A DNA stretch of 64,000 bases from Nemertoderma westbladi (GCA_032718475.1 JAUCBJ010007504.1:1-64000), one strand, 5' to 3'; positions 52,678-64,000 are shown, counted from the stretch's first letter. The notes: a model not told the origin generated them from the letters alone. Numbers and translations: made by a program.

Positions 52678-54926
52678 CAGTGCCGGATTAAGCCTCAGAT
52701 GGCCCTAAGGCACATTTTAGTAATTTCCAAAAATGGCCCGAAAATTGATATTTTTCCGCAAACCCTTTCAAAAGAAAAAGCTGCTAAAAACAACTGAAAT
52801 TGTGAAAATGTTGCGAAGGAAATATAAAGTTTTTTCGTCGGATTACTGCGTGCAAATTTAACATTACTAAACGGCATATTATGCCTATAAAACCTTTGCT
52901 ATAAAATGTGTAATGGTTTTGGTAGAACTTCTGAAGCTTTAATTTTTAATATATTAATGGGGGACCATTACCCCAAATCTATTTGTTTTATTTATAAAGC
53001 TACTATTCTAAAACTTTAATACAATTATCTGTGATCTTATATATACTATTAAATAGCTAGCTTCATAAACTCTTTGTTCGAAAAATATGGCACTTTTTGA
53101 GCAGGTCGGTTTTTTCAAAAATTCTATAAATTTGTGGCATTTCTATGTAAATTATCTCATGTTTAAGGATCTGTAATATCCTTGCAGGACATTGCTTTCG
53201 CCGTGAGGACCAGCCAGTGCATAATCTTGTACTTTGGCAGCCTCATGGAGTGAATTAGCATGGTGGACAGCCCATGACTTTCTAGAGACGCATCTTAAAG
53301 GACACTGGCCTTGAAGATGCGGATGATCTAGCAAATGTCATGGGTGATAGGTAGTTGTGGCGGGGCAATTTTGTTGACAAGCCGGCACAGCATTCTTAAA
53401 ATGCAGCTGCAATGCAGCATGCCGATCCTAGTAGTAGTAGTAGTAATACCCTGCATTTAAGTTCTTGGTCCAAGACTTTGGTAAAATGGACCTAAAAATG
53501 TAGGCTTTCTTCTATGATGATTTTAGCACAAAATTATTGTTTTTGAAAAATTTAGGGGGGTTTTAGTATTTCCGGGCTATATTTTGTGATAGACAAAGTG
53601 TAACAGTTACAAAATCGGTTCTAGAAGATCCAAATGGCCATGTTTTACAAAACCAACGATAGTAGTACTAAAGCTGCGGAACATTTTGGTATATGTTTGA
53701 TGGAAATTGAGTAAAAAATAAAATAGTAGTAGGGAATTTAGTGATGAATAAAGTCAAAATTGACAAACTGAGAAAAAGGTTGTTTTATACAGAGAGTCAT
53801 AAATATCAGCAATTTATTTATGTTGTTGAAAAGAGCAGTTTTGAGGTCAAAAAATAATTCACTGTTGAAAACCAATATCACCTTATGAAAGAAAGCCATT
53901 CTATCAAACTACAAAAAATTGTGTAAATTTTCGAAAATTTCATTTCTGTGGGGGTTATAGTTGGCCCCCTTAAGGCTGACTGGCCCCTGTCAGCCTGTAG
54001 GCATTTAGTAATTTTGATCGGATCTTGGGAATGTGTTATTTATTTGCTGTAGGTTTCGCAGGGTACTTATCTTTACAGGACTTGCTGAGAAATATAGCAC
54101 ACCAAAAGTGTGGGCTTAGTGCAAAGATCTAATATTTCTGATCTATATTTGGACTTGCTGAGAAAGTAATGTTCTTCGATAAGAGAACAGTCTCGCAAAT
54201 AAGCACTTTCTGTCGCTAATTTTAATTTACCCAAATTCAATTGTGCTGCCCAAAAGTTTTATGTTTTGCAGGTATTGCACCTAAAATGCCATCGAATGCA
54301 AAATTCAAAACACGAGGGCAGAACATCTGAATTTCGGTTAAATTAAATTACAGTAGTGACAAGAAATTATTTCTGAAATTATTTCTTTTTTTTTATCAAC
54401 AACTATTTTATCTACAATTAATTTATCCTTTTTTTTTTTATCTATTAGGGCCTATATTTATAAAACTCGTTTCCGGAAAAAAAATTAATTTCGCACTACC
54501 ATATCTCCACGCCATACATTTACTATGAACAGTATTTCCAGTATGTCATTATTTGGTTGTTCTTAAGTTTAAGAGCATAACTACAAATAATTCCCCACAA
54601 ATAGAAACAAATTAAATTCTCCATTGTTCATAATTAGCACTTTAAAGTTTTACTGCCCATGTTTTATTATTTCCCTGCCATCAGATCTCGAACTAATAAC
54701 ACAGCACCTGTCGGTCGACTGAGCTAGAATTTTGCACTTTCTATCACAAATAATTTAGGGATAGAAAGTAGTCGAAAGATGCACTTTGTTGCTCTGTTTC
54801 CGGACTTTTCAGATAAAAATATTTTTTTCATAGGATCACAGGAATGACTCGCAAAAAAAAATGGCCCGGATTTTCGGCTGGCCCTAAGGCACGTGCCTTA
54901 TATGCCTTAAGGTTAATCCGGCACTG
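52678..54926. mobile_element. Non-autonomous hAT element, 2249 bp
   Basis: TIR starts CAGTGCCGGATTAA at both ends; 8-bp target duplication AATATCAT at 52670-52677 and 54927-54934. Sub-terminal inverted similarity (GGCCCTAAGGCAC, AAAATGGCCC) extends further in. No transposase ORF: the interior is AT-rich and stop-dense, so it depends on a hAT transposase elsewhere. Confidence 0.93.
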
Positions 54927-54934
54927 AATATCAT

Positions 54935-56948
54935 ATATAAAATTTAACAAAAACCAACAAAAATTAGCAAGAATATCATAACATCATTAATTTAGTATTT
55001 TTTCGATAGAAATATGTAAACAAATAATTTTTTAATTAAAGATACCACACACCCATGCGGTAAACATTATTAGTAAAGTAATAAATAAATAAGATTATTC
55101 ACTAAAAACAATTATAGTGTTAAGTTGGATAATCCAAACGATAAGAGTTGGACATCGAGGACATTTTAGGGCGTGGTAAAGGGACTGGGTAAACAAATAC
55201 CAATTTGTATTATTTCATGTATTGCCTAATCGCTCAGATGCAAAATTTGCACTGGAATTTAAAAGCAAAGTTTTTTGTACCAAACACATTTATTTTATGT
55301 ATTTGTAATTATTATAAATTAATTTCGCACAACAAAATCGCCAGGGTGACATATTTTCCAATTCCAGTCCTTTTCCTTAATGTCCAGTATATTCATAATA
55401 TGTTAAGGATAGAAAGTCTTCCCCAGCAATAAAAACGTTTTGTATTATTATTATTCGCGAGGCCTCCAGTATATTCAGTATGTCACCGCGTCATTCTAAA
55501 TATAACCACATGATGACGTCATTTGAATATACAAGCATGTATTATTCATAATATGTACCTAATACTTACAAAATAATAAAATGGCTAAGATTCGAAATGA
55601 CTGACTGCTCTTACATTCATAACTCAACATATCTACCAAGCTAATATGGCGCGAGATTATAACTATTTATTTTACAAATAGAAAATACAATTTTTTTGTC
55701 TGACTTTAAAATCCGTAGATTGCAAAGAGGAAAACAACTACTTTCTTATGGTAAAAGATGCTGTTTTCTTTAAAATATTCACTTTTGAATTAAAACTTTA
55801 CAGTAACAAAGTTATCTCAAATTTGTATTAAGTAAATTACGCCATGTTATTGGCAGATAAGTATAGAGTACCGGTACACATAAAAATTTAAATTTCAATA
55901 CGTAAAATAGGCGCAGCACAAATTAGAAAAACGCAGAAATCACCACTTGTTCTTTTTCTTTATTTTATCTCAAATTTGAGGTCAATTCTGCACCATGTAT
56001 TTAAAGAATACTAGATACTATATACAAGTTATACTTTGTGAATGATGATGATATTCCATAAAGTTAATAAAATAGTCAAACCAAAAATTCGATTAAGCTA
56101 TCTACCGGTACTACTGGAGAAAACGATTATACTAGCAAACACTGGATGCTATATTTATGTATAAATTTATTAACGTAATTACTTTATTGATCTAGAATAA
56201 ATAATGCGTCTTAATTTGTTAAATTTTGCTCAAAAATACACTAAAATCGGGAGAAAAATTTTCACTTTTTTCCCTAAAGAAAAAATTGAATAAGGATTGC
56301 ATTGATTTTACTTTTTCCCGGTGAAAAAAGTAATATAACATATTTTTGGTGGAATTTCTTAAATTTTATTACATGTGTTTAAAGAGCATGGAAGTAGAAA
56401 AGGTTTGCACGTTAAGTTATTACAGCTTTAGTGTCTGCAAGACGAACTCCAAAACGGAACTCAGTATCCAATGTTGGTTTTATCTAGTTAAGCAGCTCTC
56501 TAGTTAGGTAATAAATATTCGAGAACACTAAATTATTTAACATTGAGTAAGGCAGCATTAGGAGTTGAAAAATACAATAATTTGACTCACAGAAACTATG
56601 GCAGCAATATAGTATAGTACTATATAGTTCAATTTATTTTGTTCATATATTCATATATCGCTCTATATAAAAGCAATGCTATCCTATGGGTTACTTTTTC
56701 GTTAGGGAAAAAAGTACTCCCCTTTCTCCCAATTTTGGGGTATATTCGAGCGAAAAAGTAACAATTTACGAAGATGCCATGCTTTCCTGTTACAAGTTTA
56801 TTCTAGAATATTTAAATATGCAAAACTATTATTGATAACACTCGTGCTGGGTTAGTGGATCTTTAATTCCCACGGAAATCAGCTCAGATAATAATTCAGA
56901 GGATGATCATAGTTCGAAATAAATAGAGTTATTGAAGACAATACTTTA
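54935..56948. other. AT-rich noncoding DNA left of the Helitron gene
   Basis: Segments at about 56246-56330 and 56690-56760 are inverted relatives (GGGAGAAA...ACTTTTTTCCCTAA). No RNA gene or ORF of note. The Helitron 3' end should be here, but no clear hairpin plus CTRR end was found. Confidence 0.5.
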
Positions 56949-59900
56949 TCACTTTCTTGAGGAATGTTTCTGTTTATTCAGATTATATAGTGCTAGAATA
57001 ATGCACTCGATCAGACGCTTCTGTAACGGCCAATACTTAAATTGGTGACACATATCACTAATACATTCGTCATTAATCGCAATATTTGAAAATTCTTCTC
57101 CATTCGTGAGTAGCTGGAATGAGTGACTTACTTTCGATTCCAATGATTTATATCCATGGACTTTCACTGTTAATTCAGGAAGTATTTCCCAGCATTCATG
57201 CAAAAAGGTGTTACTAGTACTTGAAGAACCCATCATGTTCCACATGTTTGCCAATCCATTGAAAGTTTTATAAAACACATCCTTTGAGGTTTCAGGAGGC
57301 TTGAATAACTGAACCATATCTTTAGCGAGAAATCGTTGCCATATATTAGCAGGATGAAGGTTTCGACATAAAATAAGCGAAAACTTTGACTTTCGTAGAT
57401 GCAAACTCTCAGAACTTTCACAGGAATGAATTTGGTGGATAAAATTCGTAGGAAATATTTCCAACCAGGTCGATACCCGCTTCTCAAGTGGTACCTCCTT
57501 GGCAAAATTTTGAGCACTCATATCAGTAATATCACCGTGTGTGAGCTGAATATATGGAGTGTCAAATAGAAGCACCCGTTCTATTAATGTTGGGCTAGCA
57601 GGCCTCCAGTTTAAAATTGAGACGATAGTCCATTTTGGGCCAGGTGCAAGAACTGTCAATCTGACATCACCAAGTTGGAACAATGTCAGCTGCCGATGTA
57701 CTTCAACAATATGGGCAGAGTCACTATGACGCGTATCTGGAACTAGAATTGAATAAAGTCCATGAAGCATGGCATCTCCTATATCGTCAAACTTACTGAT
57801 ATTGGCTTCTTTATACCAGTTAATAACATTTAATGACACATTAAGTTCATTGGAAAACTTCATAGAGTTCCCTGACATCAATGATTTTGCAAGTTTAGAT
57901 GTCTGCTGTTTGCGCATTAGTCGGTCCTTCCTCCTAGCAGCTTCTGCTTCCTTCTCCGTATTGAATTTATCAGCGTAATTTGGCCTCCGAACAAAGAGAT
58001 TGAGGGCAAGTCCTTTGACAATCTTTGGCAAATGCGCTAAAGGTCCTCTTGATGCATGGAGTAAAAATCCCGCACTGTGATGTACACGAAGTGAATTATT
58101 AGCAAGTCTAAATGGAGATTGAGTGTCAAGGAACTTCCTGAGACCATCGACTAATCTCTTCGTTATCCATTTCAGTTCAGCATTATCTGGAAACTGTTCT
58201 ATCGAAATCGATAACACATCACATACTGGTAAAGAGTTTTCTTCCAGTTGATTACATGTTAAGGCTGTTAATAGACGGCAGTCTGAATTAAACAGGATCT
58301 CAATAAGAGTTGAGTCTGAGGTATGTTTATAAACTTGATGTATGAGATTCACTTTTGCACAAAAGACAAGTTCCGGAGATGACTTTGTTTTGCTGTGCCA
58401 GATTGCAATTCCCATATTAACTGTACCTGGATCGATGCCGACAGACCTGATTGATTTCAGATTTAGATTTTGGTTAATATTGTTGTCTAGTTGGCGGGAA
58501 TAAATGGGTATAGTCAATATCGCTTCTCCCATTCCAAAGCGTTTAGTAAAAGCTTTGCTGTTTTCAATTAAGACAAGCTCTTCACGGTTCCTTTTTAAAT
58601 CCATTTTCGATGTTCCAAGCTTCAAAAAAGTTTCTTGAGAAAAGGGTTCAGGATATAGATTGCTACAGCCATCAGCGCGCGTGAAGGATACTTGGACAAG
58701 CTGGCTCAGCATACTCAAATTGCTTCGGGCGAGTTCATCAGCATTCAAATTGATATACACTGGACGACCTGGATATTCCTTACTTTGAGATTTATGCACC
58801 GTGATGGCATGATTCGGAACGAAAGGAAATTGTGTCCGTGTGATCTTTTCCGCATATCTTCTGCGACGTTTGCCAGTGAGCCTGCTAGACATGGGGAAAA
58901 TTCGAACCCATGTAGGATGATCCGGAAAATCGGACTCCAAGCCATCCTCAATATCATATGATGGTATATCTACAACGACATGGTTAGGTTGTGGATGCTC
59001 ACCGCGCATAACAGCATCACAGTCTGATCTTCCGTACACTATTTTCTTAATAGTCCCAGTGCCACCATTGATAATTCTTTTTTTGACACTAATGTTGTCT
59101 ACAAATAGTACATCCAACCCAATATATAATGGAATGCAGTGTTCAACCATTATATCAAAATCTGATGGTGAAATCTTCTCCACATTAGCAAGGTTATGAT
59201 TATAGTTGGCAATTGATAAGAATAACGGAACATTGTGGAAGCAAATCTCATCTACACAAGCTCGCGCATTTCTAAACATTCTTGTACTATTATCATACAG
59301 TAGTGATACAGGTTCAATTCCTAAATTATGTCGCGTGGGGTGGGTACCCAGTGTGTTCATTGCCTTAAAAACTTCACAATAGTCTGTTAATGTTTGATCT
59401 CCTGTGCGTATTCGCCCCGCAATACTAGCTAGTTGGCTATCGGATCGATACACATTATTCAAACATATGACATTTGGTCGTATCTCCGTTTGGTAAAGTT
59501 TATGGCCTAAATGAGATGGTGCCTTAGCTCTGGCTCCTCGACTAGGAGGAGTTGTATCCAACAGGTTCGGTGGCGAATCCCAAAGTGCGCGGGATAACAC
59601 TGGTGGGAGTTGGCCAATGTCACCAACAAACATCGCTTTTTTGCCACCCCACAGCTGACCATACTTTCCTGTCGCATGTTGTAAAGAACTGTCCAACAGT
59701 GCTAAGGTTACTGGTGATGCCATTGAAATTTCATCTACAATGACTACTTTAACATCTTGTAGGAACTCTTTGATTTGGGTCTGTCGATTGGATATTTTGC
59801 TAGGATTGTTGTCCCATAAAGTTTTACCATTATAGATACCATAAAAACCCTCTAAGGTGGAGCAATGGAGGTTTGCAGCTGCCACTCCACTAATACCATG

Positions 59901-62900
59901 AAGTAAAACCTTTGATTCACCCAGTATATGATATATCCGTTTTATGACTTCAGTCTTACCTGATCCACCGGGCCCATGTAAGAAGAGCGTTTTCACGGAA
60001 GGCACACCATTAACCTCATCATTACACATCAAATCGACAGCAAGCTGTTGATATGGATCCAAAATACGTAATCCACCTTCATCACGAGAAGGACCGCCCA
60101 TAAATGTCTTTGAAGAATTTTGCAATTCCTTCCATGATGATAATACTGCAGAATACTCTGTGGAATTAATATCTATTGAATCAAAGGAAGATATAGGTCT
60201 ACAGGGAATTTCATCAATGCATGTGCGTAATATATTTTCAGGCTCTATATAGGAATCACAATCAAAATCATTGCTGAGCAATTTACTCAATGAAATCTTC
60301 TCTATTTCTAAGTTTTCTAATGTTGGATCCTGAAGAGCACCACTAGTATCACCTTCATCACAACCATAAGATTCATGTTCTATTTCTAGAGGGACGCAGT
60401 TGAATTGAGATTTTATCTTTGTAATATACTTTGAATGTTCACTCTCCGATTTGAAGGTATTTTGGAAGACCCGAAAACGAAAACAAGGATCATTACATTT
60501 GACTGATATCTGAAATTCTTCGGTTTGATTTAATGTTGACCTGCTGCGCTCAGATAGGTTCTGCATCCACATCTCGTAAAACCTTTGGTATGCCATTATT
60601 ACATCCTTCCTTCCAGATTTGATATCATCCTGTAGAATCTCATCAATAAATATGCTTAAAGAAGTAAAAGGAAAAAACGCAATACATTCTAGCCGCAGGT
60701 TCTGTAGTGCACGCTTGTCATCAGAATTTAGAGAACTCCATGTCGATCCTTGCAAAGCATTTAATTTTTCAGGACGATCTGAAAACTGTTGGGGCACAAT
60801 GTGTGGAACTCTAGGAAAATTTGAATTAACTCTCTTGTATATAAAAATGTCATCTTTCTTATTATATGAACAATTTACTGTTCGGAGGAAATCGAAGTAA
60901 CTCATACTTTCAGGTGACTCTAAAGTTGATGACCAATTCACATTAGAATTTGTTCTATTTAAATAAAATTTCAAATTTGACTTAGCTGGTACAATGAATA
61001 TGTTTGTAACTTTGTAAATATCGGCGTTGTTGGTCTCTAAATTACTGCTATCTTCAGTGTCGGATATTCTATCGCAAATTATTGTTTCGATAGTATTTGT
61101 ATCTCGAGTTATACTTGCTACAATTGGTGATGTTTGACTGCACTTCAATGGCAGTATGCGAGGCATGCATGATATAGTGTCTGGGAGATCAAGAGAATGG
61201 AATAACAGCTCCCTTCTAGTCATGTCCTTGGGATTAAATATATGTGCAATAGTTAATCGGCGAACAATGCTCTGTATGGTTATATCAGGTTCGCTCTCAA
61301 CCAGTTGCATGAGTTTTACAACTGCAGCATCAACTGATGATGATAGTGATGTCGACTTGGCAGCATATTTAACTGCATATCTTATAACGGAAAAAGGGCA
61401 ACTGATTACTGTTAAATCGGTGTTAGCCCGCCAGTATTGTTGAAGGATGGGGTTAATATTATTTAGTCTAGCAAATGACTTATGTTCTCTCTTCGTTAAA
61501 ACATGACATTCCGTAAATTCCATTGTTGCAGTTACTTTTGAAAATCCAATTTTTGTAGAGTCCCGCCGTGGCTTCATTCCTCCATGGCGACAACCATCTC
61601 CACTGGAATTACCTCCACAAGTTTCTTGGTGGCAGTCATGGATTTGTGCTAATGCAGCTTGATGAGATCTATCTTTCCATTCGGGGTTACACAAGTCTTG
61701 ATGGTTAATGGGATCTCGCATCAGAGGGTGATTATATGGAGTATATTGATCTTTTGGGGGAAGTTTGCGCCATTCCTTTAAAATCTGCCTGAGATCTACT
61801 AGAGTTTCGTTTTCATCTGCAAAATTAGTAGTTATTAAACTATCATATAGATTTGTCAAATAGACCTCAGCTAATGTACCAACGTGTAATATTCTAGTTG
61901 CCTTATTTCTGAAGCTCTCTTTCATTTTCCCTTCTGCCCACCATTTCTTCACAGTTCGTGCACGATGAATAAGATGAGATAACAAGATTGGTTCGTATAC
62001 ATGATTGAGGCGAAGAAGAAAGTGCCAATGCTGCACACCACGGGAAGGTCCCCATTCAACGCGGCCCCAATACCATCCAGAAGTAGCATCGACATCACAG
62101 ACACGCTGAAAAAAGGCCTTTGCCATGATCTTCATCTTCATGTGAAGGTACTGTTCCACAATAGCTGCATGCTTATTTAAAAGATTGTTCCACTCTGTTC
62201 TATTTATAATGAACCAATCTGATGAGAACTGATCATTGTTACCATTATTCTCACATAAGAATATGAGTCGCCTAACTCCATAATCTGTTCTCAGATTATT
62301 ATTAAATGTCACGAAGACATTCGGAAATCCAGATGTCATGCATAACGATTGTAATTGCATGCGTATAGATTTCCATCGCTCACAGGAGTGTGGGTATCGT
62401 CGCAAATGGGCGACTAGTAGTGGTGCAACCGACTCGGGATGTCCACGATTGAAAGCCAAAAGAAGATCATTGATTCTAATATTCTCAATCTCAGCCTCAC
62501 TATGCAAATAGAATCTTATACCATCCATTGCCGTAGTAAGATTAAGTTGATCGTAAACTACGAAAGAATAAATATCATCTTCGGCATAAGGCCATCTAAA
62601 TCGGCCATCATTTTCCTTTACAGCATATTTAAGCTGGTGACTCAACGTTTTCTTAAGTATATCCAAATGTGTGCGATGTGATTTACCATTGTCATCCTCA
62701 GTGAACAGAATATCAGTGATAGAGGTTTGTTTATCACCATGTAGATCTGGAAATTGATCCTGAATGCGCCAGTTGTGTGAGGACACTTTATTCTCCCACA
62801 TTGAAGTGACATCAATGTGTTGCGGATTTCCAGATAATTGCGACTCCACAGCTTGCCGAATTCCAGTTTGAATATACCCACTCAGACTCTCATTGGTACG

Positions 62901-64000
62901 GAATAGGTTATGAGCAGTGCTATCAGATTGTGCATACATGTCATCCTGCACTTCCCGCACAGTGCAAACTATGTCTTCATCTTCAAGAGTCAATGGTTCT
63001 GTACATACACGATTAAACTCTTCCACTAAATGTAGCAACTCCTCATCAGATACAACATGAGTGTAACAACTTCTTTGATTGACGAGATGATGAACCCATA
63101 ATTTAACAACATTACTCCGCACTTTCATTCTCTTGATGATTTTATCTTTATCATCTTTTGCAACAACTACAACGTGACTGGAAAATTCTGTATGTGGAAT
63201 AACATTTTCCAGTGTTTGCTTTAAGTTATGGCTTACTACTATGCTATGACAACCAAAACGCGGGCCTCCTGCAAAGTCAAATTTTACGCTGGTGAAAGCT
63301 TGCTGCTTGGAAATCATACACCGCTCAGCTGGTGAACATTTTGGTAAGTGACCAATGTTTGATTGATATTCAGCAGGAACCATTGTTGTAGATAAGGCAA
63401 TATCTCGGTGATCTGGTTTCTGAGTTTTCCTTTTCATCCTTGACTTACATGTTGAACATTGATTATTGGTATATTCCTTGGAAGGTCGAACTGTAATTTC
63501 GTGGCAAACTTCGCATTGCTTTAAGCACCAATCTGTACTCCATTGCCTTACAGCATCCCCCATTACATATTTTACAAAAGCCGAATCCTGCCTCTGAATT
63601 ATCTGAGCTTGATTCCGTTGATCCTTTTCAAGAAATTCAAGATGTTTTCGAATGCGCTGATCCCAGGGCCACAAGGGTATCTGCATTTTTTTAGAATCAT
63701 CCTTACAGCGCGCTAATTCAATCTGGAAATTCTCTACCTCTACTGGATTAGCATCTACATTACACATTTCAAGCTCTATGTCAGTATCAACTGATTTAAC
63801 TCCCCAGTTATCTAAAGTACATTTTAACAAACTTAGTTCTTTATCAAGTTCCAAATAGAAGGGACATGATGTACAAAATTTAGTTCTCTCTTCCCATGAA
63901 GCTGGACCCTTTGCAGACTCTGTTCCATTATTTTGTCTTTGTCTTTGACTTTGCTTCGAGTGTCGATCAGTAGTTCGTTTTTTTTCCCGCACTGTTTGAG
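56949..64000 (-). CDS. Helitron Rep/helicase fused to a RuvC-like Holliday-junction resolvase (N-terminus off window)
   Basis: About 2350 codons without a stop; the frame is still open at 64000 and the first Met-equivalent (63992) is GTG, so the true start lies outside. Numbering from 63992: a CX2C...CX2C finger near 155-180; a DUF6570-type region (about 215-330); the HUH nuclease with FVTFNNN, the HWH metal motif (about 650) and YAVKY twin tyrosines (about 867); PIF1-type SF1 helicase about 1310-1775 with Walker A GPGGSGKT, DEISMAS, GDIGQLPPV, HKSQSKEYPG and SFTRADG. Then about 1848-2090: GIDPGT (Asp near 1854), SIEQFPDN (Glu near 1931) and KFDDIGDAMLHGL (acidic pair near 2068), the order of RuvC/Cce1/poxvirus A22-type resolvases. 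The last 250 residues are not recognised. HUH Rep nicks and joins single strands in rolling-circle transposition; the resolvase would cut four-way junctions. Such a long intact frame suggests recent activity. Confidence 0.93.
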   Translation of the reverse strand, partial: QTVREKKRTTDRHSKQSQRQRQNNGTESAKGPASWEERTKFCTSCPFYLELDKELSLLKCTLDNWGVKSVDTDIELEMCNVDANPVEVENFQIELARCKDDSKKMQIPLWPWDQRIRKHLEFLEKDQRNQAQIIQRQDSAFVKYVMGDAVRQWSTDWCLKQCEVCHEITVRPSKEYTNNQCSTCKSRMKRKTQKPDHRDIALSTTMVPAEYQSNIGHLPKCSPAERCMISKQQAFTSVKFDFAGGPRFGCHSIVVSHNLKQTLENVIPHTEFSSHVVVVAKDDKDKIIKRMKVRSNVVKLWVHHLVNQRSCYTHVVSDEELLHLVEEFNRVCTEPLTLEDEDIVCTVREVQDDMYAQSDSTAHNLFRTNESLSGYIQTGIRQAVESQLSGNPQHIDVTSMWENKVSSHNWRIQDQFPDLHGDKQTSITDILFTEDDNGKSHRTHLDILKKTLSHQLKYAVKENDGRFRWPYAEDDIYSFVVYDQLNLTTAMDGIRFYLHSEAEIENIRINDLLLAFNRGHPESVAPLLVAHLRRYPHSCERWKSIRMQLQSLCMTSGFPNVFVTFNNNLRTDYGVRRLIFLCENNGNNDQFSSDWFIINRTEWNNLLNKHAAIVEQYLHMKMKIMAKAFFQRVCDVDATSGWYWGRVEWGPSRGVQHWHFLLRLNHVYEPILLSHLIHRARTVKKWWAEGKMKESFRNKATRILHVGTLAEVYLTNLYDSLITTNFADENETLVDLRQILKEWRKLPPKDQYTPYNHPLMRDPINHQDLCNPEWKDRSHQAALAQIHDCHQETCGGNSSGDGCRHGGMKPRRDSTKIGFSKVTATMEFTECHVLTKREHKSFARLNNINPILQQYWRANTDLTVISCPFSVIRYAVKYAAKSTSLSSSVDAAVVKLMQLVESEPDITIQSIVRRLTIAHIFNPKDMTRRELLFHSLDLPDTISCMPRILPLKCSQTSPIVASITRDTNTIETIICDRISDTEDSSNLETNNADIYKVTNIFIVPAKSNLKFYLNRTNSNVNWSSTLESPESMSYFDFLRTVNCSYNKKDDIFIYKRVNSNFPRVPHIVPQQFSDRPEKLNALQGSTWSSLNSDDKRALQNLRLECIAFFPFTSLSIFIDEILQDDIKSGRKDVIMAYQRFYEMWMQNLSERSRSTLNQTEEFQISVKCNDPCFRFRVFQNTFKSESEHSKYITKIKSQFNCVPLEIEHESYGCDEGDTSGALQDPTLENLEIEKISLSKLLSNDFDCDSYIEPENILRTCIDEIPCRPISSFDSIDINSTEYSAVLSSWKELQNSSKTFMGGPSRDEGGLRILDPYQQLAVDLMCNDEVNGVPSVKTLFLHGPGGSGKTEVIKRIYHILGESKVLLHGISGVAAANLHCSTLEGFYGIYNGKTLWDNNPSKISNRQTQIKEFLQDVKVVIVDEISMASPVTLALLDSSLQHATGKYGQLWGGKKAMFVGDIGQLPPVLSRALWDSPPNLLDTTPPSRGARAKAPSHLGHKLYQTEIRPNVICLNNVYRSDSQLASIAGRIRTGDQTLTDYCEVFKAMNTLGTHPTRHNLGIEPVSLLYDNSTRMFRNARACVDEICFHNVPLFLSIANYNHNLANVEKISPSDFDIMVEHCIPLYIGLDVLFVDNISVKKRIINGGTGTIKKIVYGRSDCDAVMRGEHPQPNHVVVDIPSYDIEDGLESDFPDHPTWVRIFPMSSRLTGKRRRRYAEKITRTQFPFVPNHAITVHKSQSKEYPGRPVYINLNADELARSNLSMLSQLVQVSFTRADGCSNLYPEPFSQETFLKLGTSKMDLKRNREELVLIENSKAFTKRFGMGEAILTIPIYSRQLDNNINQNLNLKSIRSVGIDPGTVNMGIAIWHSKTKSSPELVFCAKVNLIHQVYKHTSDSTLIEILFNSDCRLLTALTCNQLEENSLPVCDVLSISIEQFPDNAELKWITKRLVDGLRKFLDTQSPFRLANNSLRVHHSAGFLLHASRGPLAHLPKIVKGLALNLFVRRPNYADKFNTEKEAEAARRKDRLMRKQQTSKLAKSLMSGNSMKFSNELNVSLNVINWYKEANISKFDDIGDAMLHGLYSILVPDTRHSDSAHIVEVHRQLTLFQLGDVRLTVLAPGPKWTIVSILNWRPASPTLIERVLLFDTPYIQLTHGDITDMSAQNFAKEVPLEKRVSTWLEIFPTNFIHQIHSCESSESLHLRKSKFSLILCRNLHPANIWQRFLAKDMVQLFKPPETSKDVFYKTFNGLANMWNMMGSSSTSNTFLHECWEILPELTVKVHGYKSLESKVSHSFQLLTNGEEFSNIAINDECISDMCHQFKYWPLQKRLIECIILALYNLNKQKHSSRK

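Overview
The window is animal genomic DNA from what looks like a marine invertebrate. The evidence is one spliced TRAF-family gene plus a dense load of BEL/Pao and Gypsy LTR elements, a LINE, a Helitron, hAT and TA-target MITEs, a tRNA-derived SINE and minisatellites. I cannot name the species. Most of the window is nested mobile DNA, and only the TRAF gene at the left edge is clearly a host gene.

Layout: (1) 1-2936: a 43-bp minisatellite, then a two-exon TRAF gene (587 aa by my splice model) with its poly(A) signal. (2) 3670-15112, minus strand: BEL/Pao copy 1, with gag, protease, RT/RNaseH/integrase, a palindromic minisatellite, an extra downstream ORF (ORF3) and a 3' LTR; no matching 5' LTR is seen. 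(3) 15113-16315: a 1.2-kb LTR of a second family ('LTR-X'), then a leader with a 287-bp duplication and a coiled-coil gag-like ORF to about 19.3 kb. (4) About 19.28-22.94 kb: a compact AT-rich cluster of a zinc-finger remnant, a membrane-anchored dUTPase-like protein, a protein with a possible PC4-like region, and an acidic coiled-coil protein, perhaps a captured DNA-virus fragment. (5) 23670-31427, plus strand: BEL/Pao copy 2, 5'-truncated but with the same pol, minisatellite, ORF3 and LTR order. (6) 32041-32900: an almost wholly palindromic MITE. (7) 33.75-40.80 kb: inverted arrays of an 80-bp satellite flanking a 67-bp minisatellite, into which a second MITE and a solo LTR-X have inserted. 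(8) 41.03-48.5 kb: a LINE split by an LTR-X fragment and by a young, intact Gypsy element with 227-bp LTRs that look identical. (9) 48.5-56.9 kb: AT-rich DNA with short repeats, a SINE and a 2.25-kb non-autonomous hAT element. (10) 56949-64000, minus strand: a giant uninterrupted Helitron gene that runs off the window.

Two things stand out. The Helitron protein carries, after its HUH nuclease and PIF1 helicase, a RuvC-type (poxvirus A22/Cce1-like) Holliday-junction resolvase domain: nicking, unwinding and junction resolution on one chain. The BEL/Pao family carries, in the position of env, a roughly 850-aa ORF3 whose N-terminal third resembles a DEDD 3'-5' exonuclease (WRN/EXD1 type) and which ends with three CCHC zinc knuckles. 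ORF3 is kept, with a palindromic minisatellite, stem-loops and an internal polypurine tract, in two strongly diverged copies.
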